From Planctomycetota bacterium (GTDB lineage: Bacteria; Planctomycetota; B15-G4): a stretch of 21,625 bases of DNA. The stretch spans positions 1-21,625 of the forward strand of contig QNBX01000070.1 of NCBI GenBank assembly GCA_003644265.1, written 5' to 3'. Below the pieces are notes generated by a model. The model was given only the letters and a program-made list of their open reading frames with translations. It was not told the origin of the DNA and ran no database searches. Of the stretch, positions 1-7,642 are shown piece after piece. Position numbers and translations under genes: made by a program. How positions within the stretch are numbered: the stretch's first letter is position 1; each line of letters begins with the position of its first letter.

Positions 1-630
1 CGCGCCGACGACCTGCGCCTGCTGGGCGTGCGCGCCGGCGACTTCGTGCGCCGCAGCGACTGGACCGGGCGCGGCGGCACACCGCTGGAGCCCCTGGGCC
101 GCGTGGTCTGGCTCGCGCAGGGCGGCGACCCCGCGCCCCTGCTGCAGCGCCGGCTGGCCTACCGGGACGAGCCGCTGCAGGCGCGACTGCGCGCCACACG
201 CACGCCTGCCGGACGCCCCTCCATCGACTGGGACGCGCTCAGCGAGTCGAGCGAGATCATCGCCCATGTGCGTGAGTTCCCGCGGGTGGTGGTCACGTCG
301 CTGGGCACCGGGTTCGCGCGGGAGCTGGTCATCGTCACCACGGGCGACCGGCACGTCTCGCTCCAGCAACCCATGCCCGCTGGTAAGACGCAGACCAGCG
401 TAGGCCGCCACGGTCGGGTGATCCTGCGCGAGGACGGCCTGTACGAAGCGTGGCTGTTGCAGCTCGACTCCGTGACCGGCGGCGAGGCCCGCGAGCTGGC
501 CTCGCCCGAGCACTTGGGCATCGAACTGCAGCACGGCGCCACGGCGGCCAGCATCACGCTCACCACCGTGCTCATGGCGCAGTGGCCCGAGGACGGCGAG
601 GCGCAGCTGCTCGCGGAGCTGAAGCGATGA
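1..630 (+). CDS. C-terminal part of a protein of unknown function
   Basis: The reading frame is open from the first base of the window and ends at the TGA at 628-630, so the 5' end is missing; 209 residues are visible. The Met codon at 28 need not be the real start. I recognise no family. The visible part is soluble-looking and beta-strand-rich in feel, with no membrane segment and no catalytic motif I can name. It contains a run of charged and hydrophobic alternation around residues 85-120 and ends in LAELKR. The stop codon overlaps the start of the next gene in an ATGA (627-630), so the two are almost certainly co-transcribed and translationally coupled. That next gene encodes an exported propeller/DUF1080 protein, so this protein may share its envelope or carbohydrate-related role, but that is inference. 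Codon use matches the rest of the window. Confidence 0.7.
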   Translation, partial: RADDLRLLGVRAGDFVRRSDWTGRGGTPLEPLGRVVWLAQGGDPAPLLQRRLAYRDEPLQARLRATRTPAGRPSIDWDALSESSEIIAHVREFPRVVVTSLGTGFARELVIVTTGDRHVSLQQPMPAGKTQTSVGRHGRVILREDGLYEAWLLQLDSVTGGEARELASPEHLGIELQHGATAASITLTTVLMAQWPEDGEAQLLAELKR

Positions 631-3600
631 ACACAGCCATCACTCGCGGCCTGATCCAGACCGCGCTGCCCAGCCTGCTGACGAGCGTGCTGCTCTGCGG
701 CCCCGCGCTTGGGCAAGACCCCGAGGACGCTACCGCTCCCGCACACGAGCCGGCCGCCGTGTCCGACCAGGCTGTCGCCCCGGCAGCAGGAGCAGGAGCA
801 GGAGCAGGAGGAGCAGCAGCAGCAGCAGCAGCAGCCGACGATGCGAGCGCTGTTGGCGACGACGCCGCCGCCAACTCCCCCATCTCCACCGCCGAGCTCG
901 AAGCGCGCTACTGGACCATTGAGGCGCTCACGCCGCCGCCGGGCGTGGTGCTGGAGCTGGGCGGCATGGACTGGTTCCCCGACGGGCGGCTGGTGCTGTG
1001 CACACGGCGCGGTCAGGTCTGGATCGTGGAGCACGCCCTGGCCGAAGATCCCAGCGATGCGCGCTTCTCGCTCTACGCCGAGGGGCTGCACGAGCCCCTG
1101 GGCCTGAACGTGCTGGAGGTCGCCGACGGACACGGCCGCACACGCCACGCGCTCTACGTGCTGCAGCGCGGCGAGCTCTCAGAGCTGCGCGACGAGGACG
1201 GCGACGGCCGCGCCGAGACCTGGCTCACGGTCTGCGACGACTGGGGCCTGTCGGGCAACTACCACGAGTTCGCCTTCGGCCTGCCGGACGACGGCCAGGG
1301 CAAGCTGTACCTGTCGCTCAACGTCGGCTTCCTGTCGCCCGAGTGGTGGCTGGGCGTCTCGCTGGCGCCCTGGCGCGGCTGGGTGCTGCGCGTCGACCCG
1401 CTCACGGGCGAGGCCGAGCCCCTGGCCCACGGTTTCCGCAGCCCCGCGGGGCTGGGTTTCGACGGCGCCGGTCGGCTGCTGGTGACCGACAACCAGGGCG
1501 ACTGGATGCCGGCGGGCCCCGTCTTCGCGGTGCAGCCAGGCGGCTTCCACGGGCACCCGGCGTCGCTCTCGTGGACCGACGCGTACCGCGAGCAGCGCCT
1601 GCAGGCCAGCAGCATGCAGCCTCCCGAGCAGCCCCGCGTGGAGCCCGCGCTGTGGTTGCCGTACGGCTGGTCGCGCTCGGCCGGCGATCTCGCGCGGCTC
1701 CCCGGTGACTATCGATTCGGACCCTACAGCGGCGACCAGCTCGTGCTGGCCGAGCTCACCAACGGTCAGCTCCTGCGCATTCAACTCGAGCAGGTGCAGG
1801 GCGTGACCCAAGGCGCCGTGTTCCCCCTGCTCCAACAGCTGGGCTCGGCCTTCCGGGTCAGCGTGGCGCCGGACGGCTCGATCTTCGCCGGCCTCACCAA
1901 CCGCGGCTGGGGCGGGCTGGCTCCCGACCACGGCCTGCTGCGCGTACGCCCCACCGGCGCGCGCCCGTTCGAGATCGACCGCGTGACCCTGAGCGACGTC
2001 GGCTTCGATCTGTTCTTCTCGGGCGCCCTGGCCCACGACCTGACGCCCGGGCCCGACGACGTGACGCTGGTCCAGTACGACTACGACTACTGGTGGGAGT
2101 ATGGATCGCCCGAGCGCCACATCACGACCGTGCCCGTGACCAGGCTGCTCGTCTCCGACGATCGGCGCGCGCTGCGGCTGCAGGCCCCCGAGCTGCGCGC
2201 GGGCATGGCGGCGCGCGTCACGCTCACGGGGTTGCGCGACGCACGCGGCGAGCCGCTGCTGCACGATTCGTTCTCGTACACCGTCAATCGCCTGCCCGGG
2301 CAGCCAGCGCCGGCCGAGCCGGTGGCCAAGCTGGCGCCGGTGCCGCCGCCCAAGCAGTCCGGACGCGAGGGCTGGTTGCGGCTGACCTACGGCGACGCCC
2401 TCGACGCCTGGGACGGCCCGGGCTGGCAGCTCGTGAACGCGGACATCGGCGCAGCGGACCGCAGCGGCTTTGACATCGCCCCTGGCAACAACGCCCTGGT
2501 CAACGTCGGCCAGGGCCCCGCTGGTCACCTCAGCAGCAGGTGGGACCTGACCGACGGCAGCTACCACGTGGAGTTCATGCTGGCCGAAGGCAGCCGCTCC
2601 GTGGTCTGGATCGCCGGACGCTACGCGATCGAGCTCACCGACGACACCCACGGGCTGCCCGAGTGGAGCCTCGGCACGGGCACCATCATGGGCGGCGCGG
2701 CGAGCGGCACACGTGACGCGCGCCCCGCCCTGCCCCCGACGGTGGCGGGCTACCGCGGCGCCGGGCAGTGGCACGCGCTCGACGTGAAGTACGAGGCGCC
2801 AGTGCGGGCCGCCGACGGCACCGCGCTCAGCCCCGCCATCCTGCGCGAGGTGCGACTCGACGACGTGCTCATCCATGCAGACGTGGAGCTGTGGCAGCCG
2901 TCCGGGCTCAGCGCCGGTCGCCCGAGCGCCCGCAGCCCGCTGGTGATCGCCGGCGACACCGGACCGGTGGCCCTGCGCACCCTGGAACACAAGCCCGCGC
3001 GCACGGGCGAGGCCCCCGCCGACGCCGCAGACGGCTGGCTCAACCTGCTCGCGGGTGACGACCTGTCCGGCTGGACGCTGTTTCCGCCCCGCGACGCAGA
3101 CCAGGCCGCAACTCAAGCCACGGGCGCAGGCTCACGCACGGGTGCGGGCGTCGATCCAAGCGCCGACACGCGCGAGGACGCCGAGGACGCCGAGGACGAG
3201 CCCGAGCCCACCTGGAGCCTCGAAGACGGCGAGCTGCTTGGCGCTGGCCAACCGCGCTGGCTGCTCAGCCCCAGCGACGGCTACCGCGACCTCTCCCTGC
3301 GCGCCACGGTGCGCATCAACGAGGGCGGCGACTCCGGCATCATGCTGCGCGCGCGCCCCGACGGCCGGCGCCTGCGGGGCTACGAGGCCCAGATCAACGC
3401 GAGCTTCGCCGACGAGCACAAGACCGGCAGCCTCTACGGTCTGGTGCCGGTGAAGGTGCAGCTGATCCCGCCCGGCACCTGGTGCGATCTGGAGCTGGAC
3501 GTGGTGGACGAGCCCGAGGGCACGCACATCACCATCGGCGTCAACGGCGTGACGGTCGTCGATCACATCGACCCCAACCGGCGCCACAAGGCGGGCCACA

Positions 3601-3668
3601 TCGCGCTGCAGCAGCATCACGAGGGCGGCTACGTGCGCATGCGCGACCTGCGCGTGAAGGTACGCTGA
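627..3668 (+). CDS. Exported beta-propeller protein with two DUF1080 domains
   Basis: Starting at ATG 627 gives 1013 residues with a clear signal peptide (about residues 1-30, ending ALGQ). In-frame starts further upstream lie inside the preceding gene and would bury the signal. Residues 53-70 are an Ala/Gly simple-sequence stretch. Residues about 95-445 form a PVC-type propeller related to sorbosone/PQQ-type dehydrogenase folds, with HEFAFGL near 213 and the telltale TDNQGDW near 287. Residues about 445-556 look like an Ig-like or copper-type appended strand region. Two DUF1080 (3-keto-disaccharide hydrolase/concanavalin-like) domains follow: about 581-790, divergent, and about 803-1013, which has GWTLFP, GDSGIMLR and GYEAQIN. 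The second carries an acidic insert at 823-861. Family knowledge suggests periplasmic carbohydrate turnover; the exact substrate is unknown. The ATGA overlap couples it to the upstream gene. Confidence 0.88.
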   Translation: MNTAITRGLIQTALPSLLTSVLLCGPALGQDPEDATAPAHEPAAVSDQAVAPAAGAGAGAGGAAAAAAAADDASAVGDDAAANSPISTAELEARYWTIEALTPPPGVVLELGGMDWFPDGRLVLCTRRGQVWIVEHALAEDPSDARFSLYAEGLHEPLGLNVLEVADGHGRTRHALYVLQRGELSELRDEDGDGRAETWLTVCDDWGLSGNYHEFAFGLPDDGQGKLYLSLNVGFLSPEWWLGVSLAPWRGWVLRVDPLTGEAEPLAHGFRSPAGLGFDGAGRLLVTDNQGDWMPAGPVFAVQPGGFHGHPASLSWTDAYREQRLQASSMQPPEQPRVEPALWLPYGWSRSAGDLARLPGDYRFGPYSGDQLVLAELTNGQLLRIQLEQVQGVTQGAVFPLLQQLGSAFRVSVAPDGSIFAGLTNRGWGGLAPDHGLLRVRPTGARPFEIDRVTLSDVGFDLFFSGALAHDLTPGPDDVTLVQYDYDYWWEYGSPERHITTVPVTRLLVSDDRRALRLQAPELRAGMAARVTLTGLRDARGEPLLHDSFSYTVNRLPGQPAPAEPVAKLAPVPPPKQSGREGWLRLTYGDALDAWDGPGWQLVNADIGAADRSGFDIAPGNNALVNVGQGPAGHLSSRWDLTDGSYHVEFMLAEGSRSVVWIAGRYAIELTDDTHGLPEWSLGTGTIMGGAASGTRDARPALPPTVAGYRGAGQWHALDVKYEAPVRAADGTALSPAILREVRLDDVLIHADVELWQPSGLSAGRPSARSPLVIAGDTGPVALRTLEHKPARTGEAPADAADGWLNLLAGDDLSGWTLFPPRDADQAATQATGAGSRTGAGVDPSADTREDAEDAEDEPEPTWSLEDGELLGAGQPRWLLSPSDGYRDLSLRATVRINEGGDSGIMLRARPDGRRLRGYEAQINASFADEHKTGSLYGLVPVKVQLIPPGTWCDLELDVVDEPEGTHITIGVNGVTVVDHIDPNRRHKAGHIALQQHHEGGYVRMRDLRVKVR
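783..836 (+). repeat. GCAGGA/GCA simple repeat encoding an Ala-Gly stretch
   Basis: Codons 53-70 of the propeller/DUF1080 gene are GCA and GGA repeats: four GCA-GGA pairs from 786, then seven GCA codons in a row at 813-833. GCA and GGA are otherwise uncommon for Ala and Gly here, where GCC, GCG and GGC dominate. This points to expansion by strand slippage rather than selection on each residue. The stretch sits between the signal peptide and the first folded domain. Confidence 0.9.
3093..3209 (+). other. Low-complexity insert inside the second DUF1080 domain
   Basis: Residues about 823-861 of the propeller/DUF1080 protein interrupt the usual DUF1080 order, in which the GW-containing first strand is followed closely by a Trp strand (here TWSLEDGEL at 862). 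The insert is Ala/Thr/Gly-rich, then acidic, with a short GAGGACGCC duplication. It appears to be a loop insertion that leaves the fold intact. Confidence 0.65.
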
Positions 3669-3712
3669 GCGCCCCTCTCTCTGTGGCCCCCCATACTGAC
3701 CGCGCCGAGCCC

Positions 3713-4516
3713 ATGACGACCGCCCCTGCTCCTTGCCGTCGCGCGCCCCTCTCCGCCTGCATCATCGCCTTCAACGAAGCCGATCGGATCGAGGACTGCA
3801 TCCGCAGTGTGGACTTCTGCGATGACATCGTCGTGGTGGACTCGGGCTCCACAGACGCGACGCGCGAGCTCGCAGCGGCGCTCGGCGCCCGCGTCATCGA
3901 GCGTGAGTGGCCCGGGCACGTCGCCCAGAAAGAGTTCGCCGTGCGCGCGGCCCGGCATGACTGGGTCCTGTGCGTCGACGCCGACGAGCGCATCTCGCCC
4001 GAGCTCGCGCTCGAGATCCGGAGCCTGCAGTCGGACGGTTTCTCCGGCGAGCGCCAAGCTCCCGCAGGCTGGAGCATGCCGCGCCTGACCTGGTGGATGG
4101 GGCAGCCGATCCGCTACGGCACCTGGTACCCCAACCGACAGCTGCGCCTGTTTGATCGGCGCCGCGGGCACTGGGGCGGCCACGACCCCCACGACCGGGT
4201 CATCCTCGACGGGGACTTCGACCAGCAGCGCGGCCTGCTCGCCGGTGACCTCTTGCACCACAGCTATCGCGACCTGGATGACCATCTCGCCACCATCGCC
4301 AAGCTCACCGCCGTAGCCGCCGCGGGACTTCACGCCCGCGGGCGCCGGGCCAGGCTGGGCGACTTGTGGCTGCGCCCGGCCGTGCGCTTCGTGCGCTTCT
4401 ACTTCCTGAAGCGCGGCTTCCTGCTGGGCTGGCGTGGCCTGGCCCTGGCCTTCCTGGCCGCACACTACGTGCGCCTCAAGTACCTGCGCCTGCGGATCCT
4501 GCAAGCGCAAGCGTGA
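3713..4516 (+). CDS. WaaE-like family 2 glycosyltransferase
   Basis: The 267-residue protein has the GT2 (GT-A fold) pattern: ACIIAFNEADRIEDC near 15-29, VVDSGSTD at 41-48 for nucleotide-sugar binding, and the metal-binding CVDADE at 87-92. The later WYPNRQLRLF (138-147) and GHDPHDRV (156-163) motifs are typical of the WaaE/KdtX group, which adds a sugar to lipopolysaccharide core heptose. The C-terminus (about 225-262) is basic and amphipathic to hydrophobic (FYFLKRGFLLGWRG), suiting attachment to the inner face of the membrane. ATG 3713 was chosen because it is the first start after the previous stop, 44 bases upstream, and directly precedes the GT domain. No strong Shine-Dalgarno is visible. 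The gene is probably co-transcribed with the two genes before it. Family is sure; the donor and acceptor sugars are not. Confidence 0.88.
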   Translation: MTTAPAPCRRAPLSACIIAFNEADRIEDCIRSVDFCDDIVVVDSGSTDATRELAAALGARVIEREWPGHVAQKEFAVRAARHDWVLCVDADERISPELALEIRSLQSDGFSGERQAPAGWSMPRLTWWMGQPIRYGTWYPNRQLRLFDRRRGHWGGHDPHDRVILDGDFDQQRGLLAGDLLHHSYRDLDDHLATIAKLTAVAAAGLHARGRRARLGDLWLRPAVRFVRFYFLKRGFLLGWRGLALAFLAAHYVRLKYLRLRILQAQA

Positions 4517-4547
4517 GACCTGGGGCGAACGGGCGGCCGGCGACGTG

Positions 4548-4565
4548 GGCTCGCTGAGCGGAGCC
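4548..4565. terminator. Weak hairpin between convergent genes
   Basis: GGCTC at 4548-4552 pairs with GAGCC at 4561-4565 around an 8-base loop, in the 120-base gap between the glycosyltransferase stop and the convergent ubiD stop. There is no T-tract and the stem is short, so this is only a possible terminator. I see nothing else in the gap. Confidence 0.2.
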
Positions 4566-4636
4566 TGCGGCTGTGGGCCGACTCTGCCAGAAGCCCCCGG
4601 GAGCGGCGGACGCCCGATGCCCGCGCCCAGCCAGCC

Positions 4637-6529
4637 TCAGAGCGGCATCTCGCCCGGCAGGCCCATCTCTTCCCAGGCCATGGCGACCTTGCGCAGCACG
4701 GCGGGCGGGTGCACCTGTTCCGTGGGCCAGGGGCGCTCGAAGCCGTCGGCGGGCCCCTTGGCCGTGGCGTCGATGCCGAAGCGCCGCGGGTGGTAGTCGA
4801 CGTGGAAGCGCAGCGACTCGTCGTGGGTCGGGTTGGCGGAACGGCGCGTGTCGCGCTCGGGGTCGATGTGGGCCAGGGTCAGCCACAGCAGGCGCACGGG
4901 GTCGTCGAGTTGCTCGTCGGCGTCCAGCACGATCACGCGGTCGGTGGCGCCGGTGCAGCCGTTGCGCTCGCCCCAGTCCCAGACCTGCTCCATGCTGACG
5001 CGGGGTACGGCGGGGCCCACCTTCTTGACGGACACGGCCACCAAGCCGCCCCCCACCACCGCGGCGCCGACCACGCCCGGCAGGCCAGACAGCCCCGCCA
5101 CGATCTCGGCCTCATCACACGAGCAGGGCTCGGGCGAGACGGCGCGCTCGCCCTCGCCCGGAAAGGCCCGCGTCAGGTCCAGCGAGACCTTGCTGCCGAA
5201 GTGCAGCGCGCGACTGGCGTGGTCGAGCGTTTCGGTGGGCCCGAGCACGAACTCGAGGTCGCGTGACACGTCGATGCGCTCGAGCAGCAGTTCCATCAGG
5301 GCCGCGTCGTCGCTCAGCGGCGGGGCGTCCTCGTCGAACACCACCACCACCTTGGTGAACATGGCCTGGCCCAGGCTCCAGACCGCGTGGGCCGCCTTGC
5401 GCGCCTGACCGGGGTACTCCTTCTTGATGCGCAGCAACATGAGGTTGTGGAACACGCCCGCGAAGGGCATGCGCATGTCGAGCACCTCGGGCATGACCTT
5501 GCGCTGCAGCGGCAGGAACAGGCGGCCGATGGCGTCCGCGATCCAGCAGTCCTCCTGCGGCGGCGGGCCCACCACGGTGGTGTGCCAGATGGCGTCCTTG
5601 CGGTGAGTGATGGCCGTCACGTGCAGCACGTGGTAGTCGTCGGCCAGGCTGTAGAAGCCGGTGTGGTCGCCGAAGGGGCCCTCGCGGCGCAGCTCGTCCG
5701 GCTTGACATAGCCCTCGATCACGAACTCGGCCGTGGCGGGCACCTCCAGCGCCACCGTGCGACAGGGCACCATCTCCACCGGCTGGCCCTGCAGGAAAGC
5801 GGCGAAGAGCATCTCGTCCACGCCCGGCGGCAGCGGCGCCACGGCCGAGAAGACCACCTGCGGGCTGGCGCCCACGGCCACCGCCACCTCCATGACCTCG
5901 CGCCCCAGCTCGGCGGTGCGACGCAGGTGCTCGGCGCCGGTGTGGTGCGTATGCACATGAAAGCCCAGCGTGTTCTTGTCGTAGCGCTGCAGGCGATACA
6001 TGCCGCAGTTGCGCGCGCCGCTGACCGGGTCCTTGGTGTAGACCAGCGGCAGGGTCACAAACGGGCCGGCGTCCTCGGGCCAGGTGGTCAGGACGGGCAG
6101 CTCGTCGAGGTCGACGTCGTCGCCCTCGTGCACCACGTCCTGGCAGGGGCCCGTGGCGCGGTACTTGGGAAACAGCCGGGCCAGGCGCGCCAGCAGGGGC
6201 AGGGCGCCCAGCTTGTCCTTGAGGCTCACGCGCGGACGTTCGATCTGCGCCAAGAAGTCGCCCACCAAGGGCTCGAGCTGATCGGCGCGCTCGACGCCGC
6301 AGGTCATGAGCATGCGCCGCTGGCTGCCCAGGGCGTTGATCAGCACCGGGAAGCGGCTGCCCTTGACGTCCTCGAACAGCAGGGCCTTGTTGCCCTCGGG
6401 GCCGGCGCGGGAGACCCGGTCGGCGATGGCCGCGATCTCGAGCTCGGGGTCGACCTGCCGGCTCACGCGCAACAGCTCTCCGGCCTGCTCGAGACGCTGC
6501 ACGAACTGGCGCAGATCAGGGCGTGCCAC
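4637..6529 (-). CDS. ubiD: UbiD-family prenylated-FMN decarboxylase, long form
   Basis: The 630-residue protein has the UbiD family hallmarks: NCGMYRLQRYDKN (174-186, cofactor/metal-binding region), FVIEGYV (269-275) and EGPFGDHTGFYS (283-294), which hold the conserved acidic residues of the active site. UbiD enzymes use prenylated FMN made by UbiX to decarboxylate aromatic or unsaturated acids; no ubiX is in the window. E. coli UbiD has 497 residues. This protein belongs to the longer variant, with about 130 extra C-terminal residues including a HVDYHPRRFGID motif (576-587). GTG 6529 was chosen because a GGAGG site lies just upstream and the protein starts at the usual N-terminal helix; the 43 codons before it are low-complexity and lie in the divergent promoter region. 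Planctomycetes use menaquinone, so a late menaquinone decarboxylation is the likeliest role, but this is inference. Confidence 0.9.
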   Translation of the reverse strand: MARPDLRQFVQRLEQAGELLRVSRQVDPELEIAAIADRVSRAGPEGNKALLFEDVKGSRFPVLINALGSQRRMLMTCGVERADQLEPLVGDFLAQIERPRVSLKDKLGALPLLARLARLFPKYRATGPCQDVVHEGDDVDLDELPVLTTWPEDAGPFVTLPLVYTKDPVSGARNCGMYRLQRYDKNTLGFHVHTHHTGAEHLRRTAELGREVMEVAVAVGASPQVVFSAVAPLPPGVDEMLFAAFLQGQPVEMVPCRTVALEVPATAEFVIEGYVKPDELRREGPFGDHTGFYSLADDYHVLHVTAITHRKDAIWHTTVVGPPPQEDCWIADAIGRLFLPLQRKVMPEVLDMRMPFAGVFHNLMLLRIKKEYPGQARKAAHAVWSLGQAMFTKVVVVFDEDAPPLSDDAALMELLLERIDVSRDLEFVLGPTETLDHASRALHFGSKVSLDLTRAFPGEGERAVSPEPCSCDEAEIVAGLSGLPGVVGAAVVGGGLVAVSVKKVGPAVPRVSMEQVWDWGERNGCTGATDRVIVLDADEQLDDPVRLLWLTLAHIDPERDTRRSANPTHDESLRFHVDYHPRRFGIDATAKGPADGFERPWPTEQVHPPAVLRKVAMAWEEMGLPGEMPL

Positions 6530-6532
6530 GGG

Positions 6533-6539
6533 TCCTCCC
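6533..6539 (-). promoter_or_regulatory. Ribosome binding site that fixes the ubiD GTG start
   Basis: On the minus strand GGGAGGA precedes the GTG at 6529 by three to four bases. The spacing is slightly short, but no other in-frame start further upstream has a comparable site. Confidence 0.6.
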
Positions 6540-6689
6540 AGCGAGTCAGAAAAGGGGCGCTGCCAACGGGGCGCGGATGATACCGCAGGGCCAAGGGCGC
6601 GAGGCGGCCCGCCCACGGACGGACGCACGGGCGGACCCGCGGGCCGCGTCCAGCCCATCGGGAGGGCTACGATCAGGCCAGGAGGAGCG

Positions 6690-6721
6690 ATTACACGCAG
6701 GCGCGCGGCCGTCGCTATGAT
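6690..6721 (+). promoter_or_regulatory. Possible promoter of the purine salvage genes
   Basis: TATGAT at 6716-6721 matches five of six bases of a sigma-70 -10 box and is conspicuous in such GC-rich DNA. ATTACA at 6690-6695 is a weak -35 candidate with a long 20-base spacer. The element lies in the 221-base divergent gap, 29 bases before the GTG of the phosphorylase gene. The rest of this gap shows nothing further. Confidence 0.35.
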
Positions 6722-6734
6722 GTCCGGCTCACCC

Positions 6735-6741
6735 GAGGGAG
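6735..6741 (+). promoter_or_regulatory. Ribosome binding site of the phosphorylase gene
   Basis: GAGGGAG at 6735-6741 lies nine bases before GTG 6751. It supports that non-ATG start. Confidence 0.65.
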
Positions 6742-6750
6742 TGACAGCCC

Positions 6751-7584
6751 GTGGCCGGTCAATACGACGTGCTCAAGAAGGCCGCGGATGGTCTGGCGGA
6801 TCGTGCTCCCCGGGCCAGCATCGGCGTGGTGCTGGGGTCGGGACTGTCCGAGGCCCTGGACAGCCTGGAGCGGCCGCGCTTCGTGGGCTGGGACAAGATC
6901 CCCGGCATGCCGCGTCCCACCACCGAGGGCCACCGAGGCTCGCTGCTGTCGGGTCACTTCGACGATGTGCCCGTGCTGGCCATGTGCGGCCGGGTGCACA
7001 TGTACGAGGACCGGCCCAACGAGGACGTGTCGGCCCCCATCCGGCTGCTGTCGCTGATGGGCGTACACACGCTGGTGGTCACGTCGGCGGTGGGGTCGGT
7101 CGATCCGCAGAGCCCGCCCGGCACCTTCGTGCTGATCGAGGATCACATCAACCTGTCGGGGCGCAACGTGCTCTCGGGCGAGCACGACCCGCGCTTCGGG
7201 CCGCGCTTTCCGGACATGTCGCGCAACTACGACCCCGAGCTGATGACGCTGTTTGAGCGCAGCGCCGAGCAGGTGGGTGTGCCGCTCACGCGCGGCGTGC
7301 TCATGCACACCCTGGGCCCCACCTACGAGACGCCGGCCGAGGTGCGCCTGGCCGCCTCGCTGGGCGCCAAGGTGGTCAGCATGTCCATGGTGCCCGACGT
7401 GCTCACCGCCCGGCAGCGCGGCATGCGCGTGGTGGGCATCGGCTGCGTCACCAACATGGCCTCGGGACTCTCCGAGAAACCGCTCGGCCACGAGGAGGTG
7501 CTGGTGCACAGCGCCGCCCTCGGCGCCGGGCTGCAGTCCTTGCTGGCCGGCCTGCTGCCGACCCTGGCCCACACCGCGAACTGA
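6751..7584 (+). CDS. punA: Purine nucleoside phosphorylase, trimeric type
   Basis: The 277-residue protein splits purine ribonucleosides with phosphate to free base and ribose-1-phosphate in the cytoplasm. It shows the trimeric (low-mass) PNP motifs in order: VVLGSGLSEAL (26-36, phosphate loop), GRVHMYED (80-87), TSAVGSV (111-117, in place of the usual TNAAGG), GPTYETPAE (189-197) with the base-contacting Glu, SMVPDV (212-217) and VTNMASG (233-239) with the base-contacting Asn. That Glu/Asn pair is typical of enzymes preferring inosine and guanosine, which fits the next gene, a hypoxanthine/guanine phosphoribosyltransferase, only a few bases downstream. The GTG start is supported by GAGGGAG upstream and by the alignment with family N-termini. 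It could use other 6-oxopurine nucleosides such as xanthosine; the family itself is certain. Confidence 0.93.
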   Translation: MAGQYDVLKKAADGLADRAPRASIGVVLGSGLSEALDSLERPRFVGWDKIPGMPRPTTEGHRGSLLSGHFDDVPVLAMCGRVHMYEDRPNEDVSAPIRLLSLMGVHTLVVTSAVGSVDPQSPPGTFVLIEDHINLSGRNVLSGEHDPRFGPRFPDMSRNYDPELMTLFERSAEQVGVPLTRGVLMHTLGPTYETPAEVRLAASLGAKVVSMSMVPDVLTARQRGMRVVGIGCVTNMASGLSEKPLGHEEVLVHSAALGAGLQSLLAGLLPTLAHTAN

Positions 7585-7588
7585 CCCC

Positions 7589-7642
7589 GTGCCCGACGCG
7601 CCCCCCATGCCCGACGCGAGCCCCATGCCCAAAGCGAGCCCC
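7589..7642 (+). repeat. Three tandem 18-base repeats, each opening with a start codon
   Basis: Units begin at 7589 (GTG), 7607 (ATG) and 7625 (ATG) and run into ATG 7643. They are near-identical: each reads start codon, CCC, GAC or AAA, GCG, then a CCCCCC or AGCCCC tail. All four start codons are in frame with the phosphoribosyltransferase gene. If translated, the units encode a Met-Pro-(Asp/Lys)-Ala-(Pro/Ser)-Pro repeat. None has a strong Shine-Dalgarno. Confidence 0.85.

Noticed and set aside
159..1148. Minus-strand open frame with a long poly-Cys/Ser run
   Set aside because: It is the reverse complement of the GCA/GGA repeat and coding sequence of the propeller gene; no start signal or family resemblance.
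1179..3116. 645-codon minus-strand open frame
   Set aside because: Fully antisense to the propeller/DUF1080 gene; open because stop codons are rare in GC-rich DNA. Its composition (His/Arg/Gln/Ala-rich, no domains) is typical of a shadow.
5387..6580. 397-codon plus-strand frame opposite ubiD
   Set aside because: Antisense shadow with His/Gln/Arg-rich composition and no recognisable motif, whereas the minus strand is a clear UbiD.
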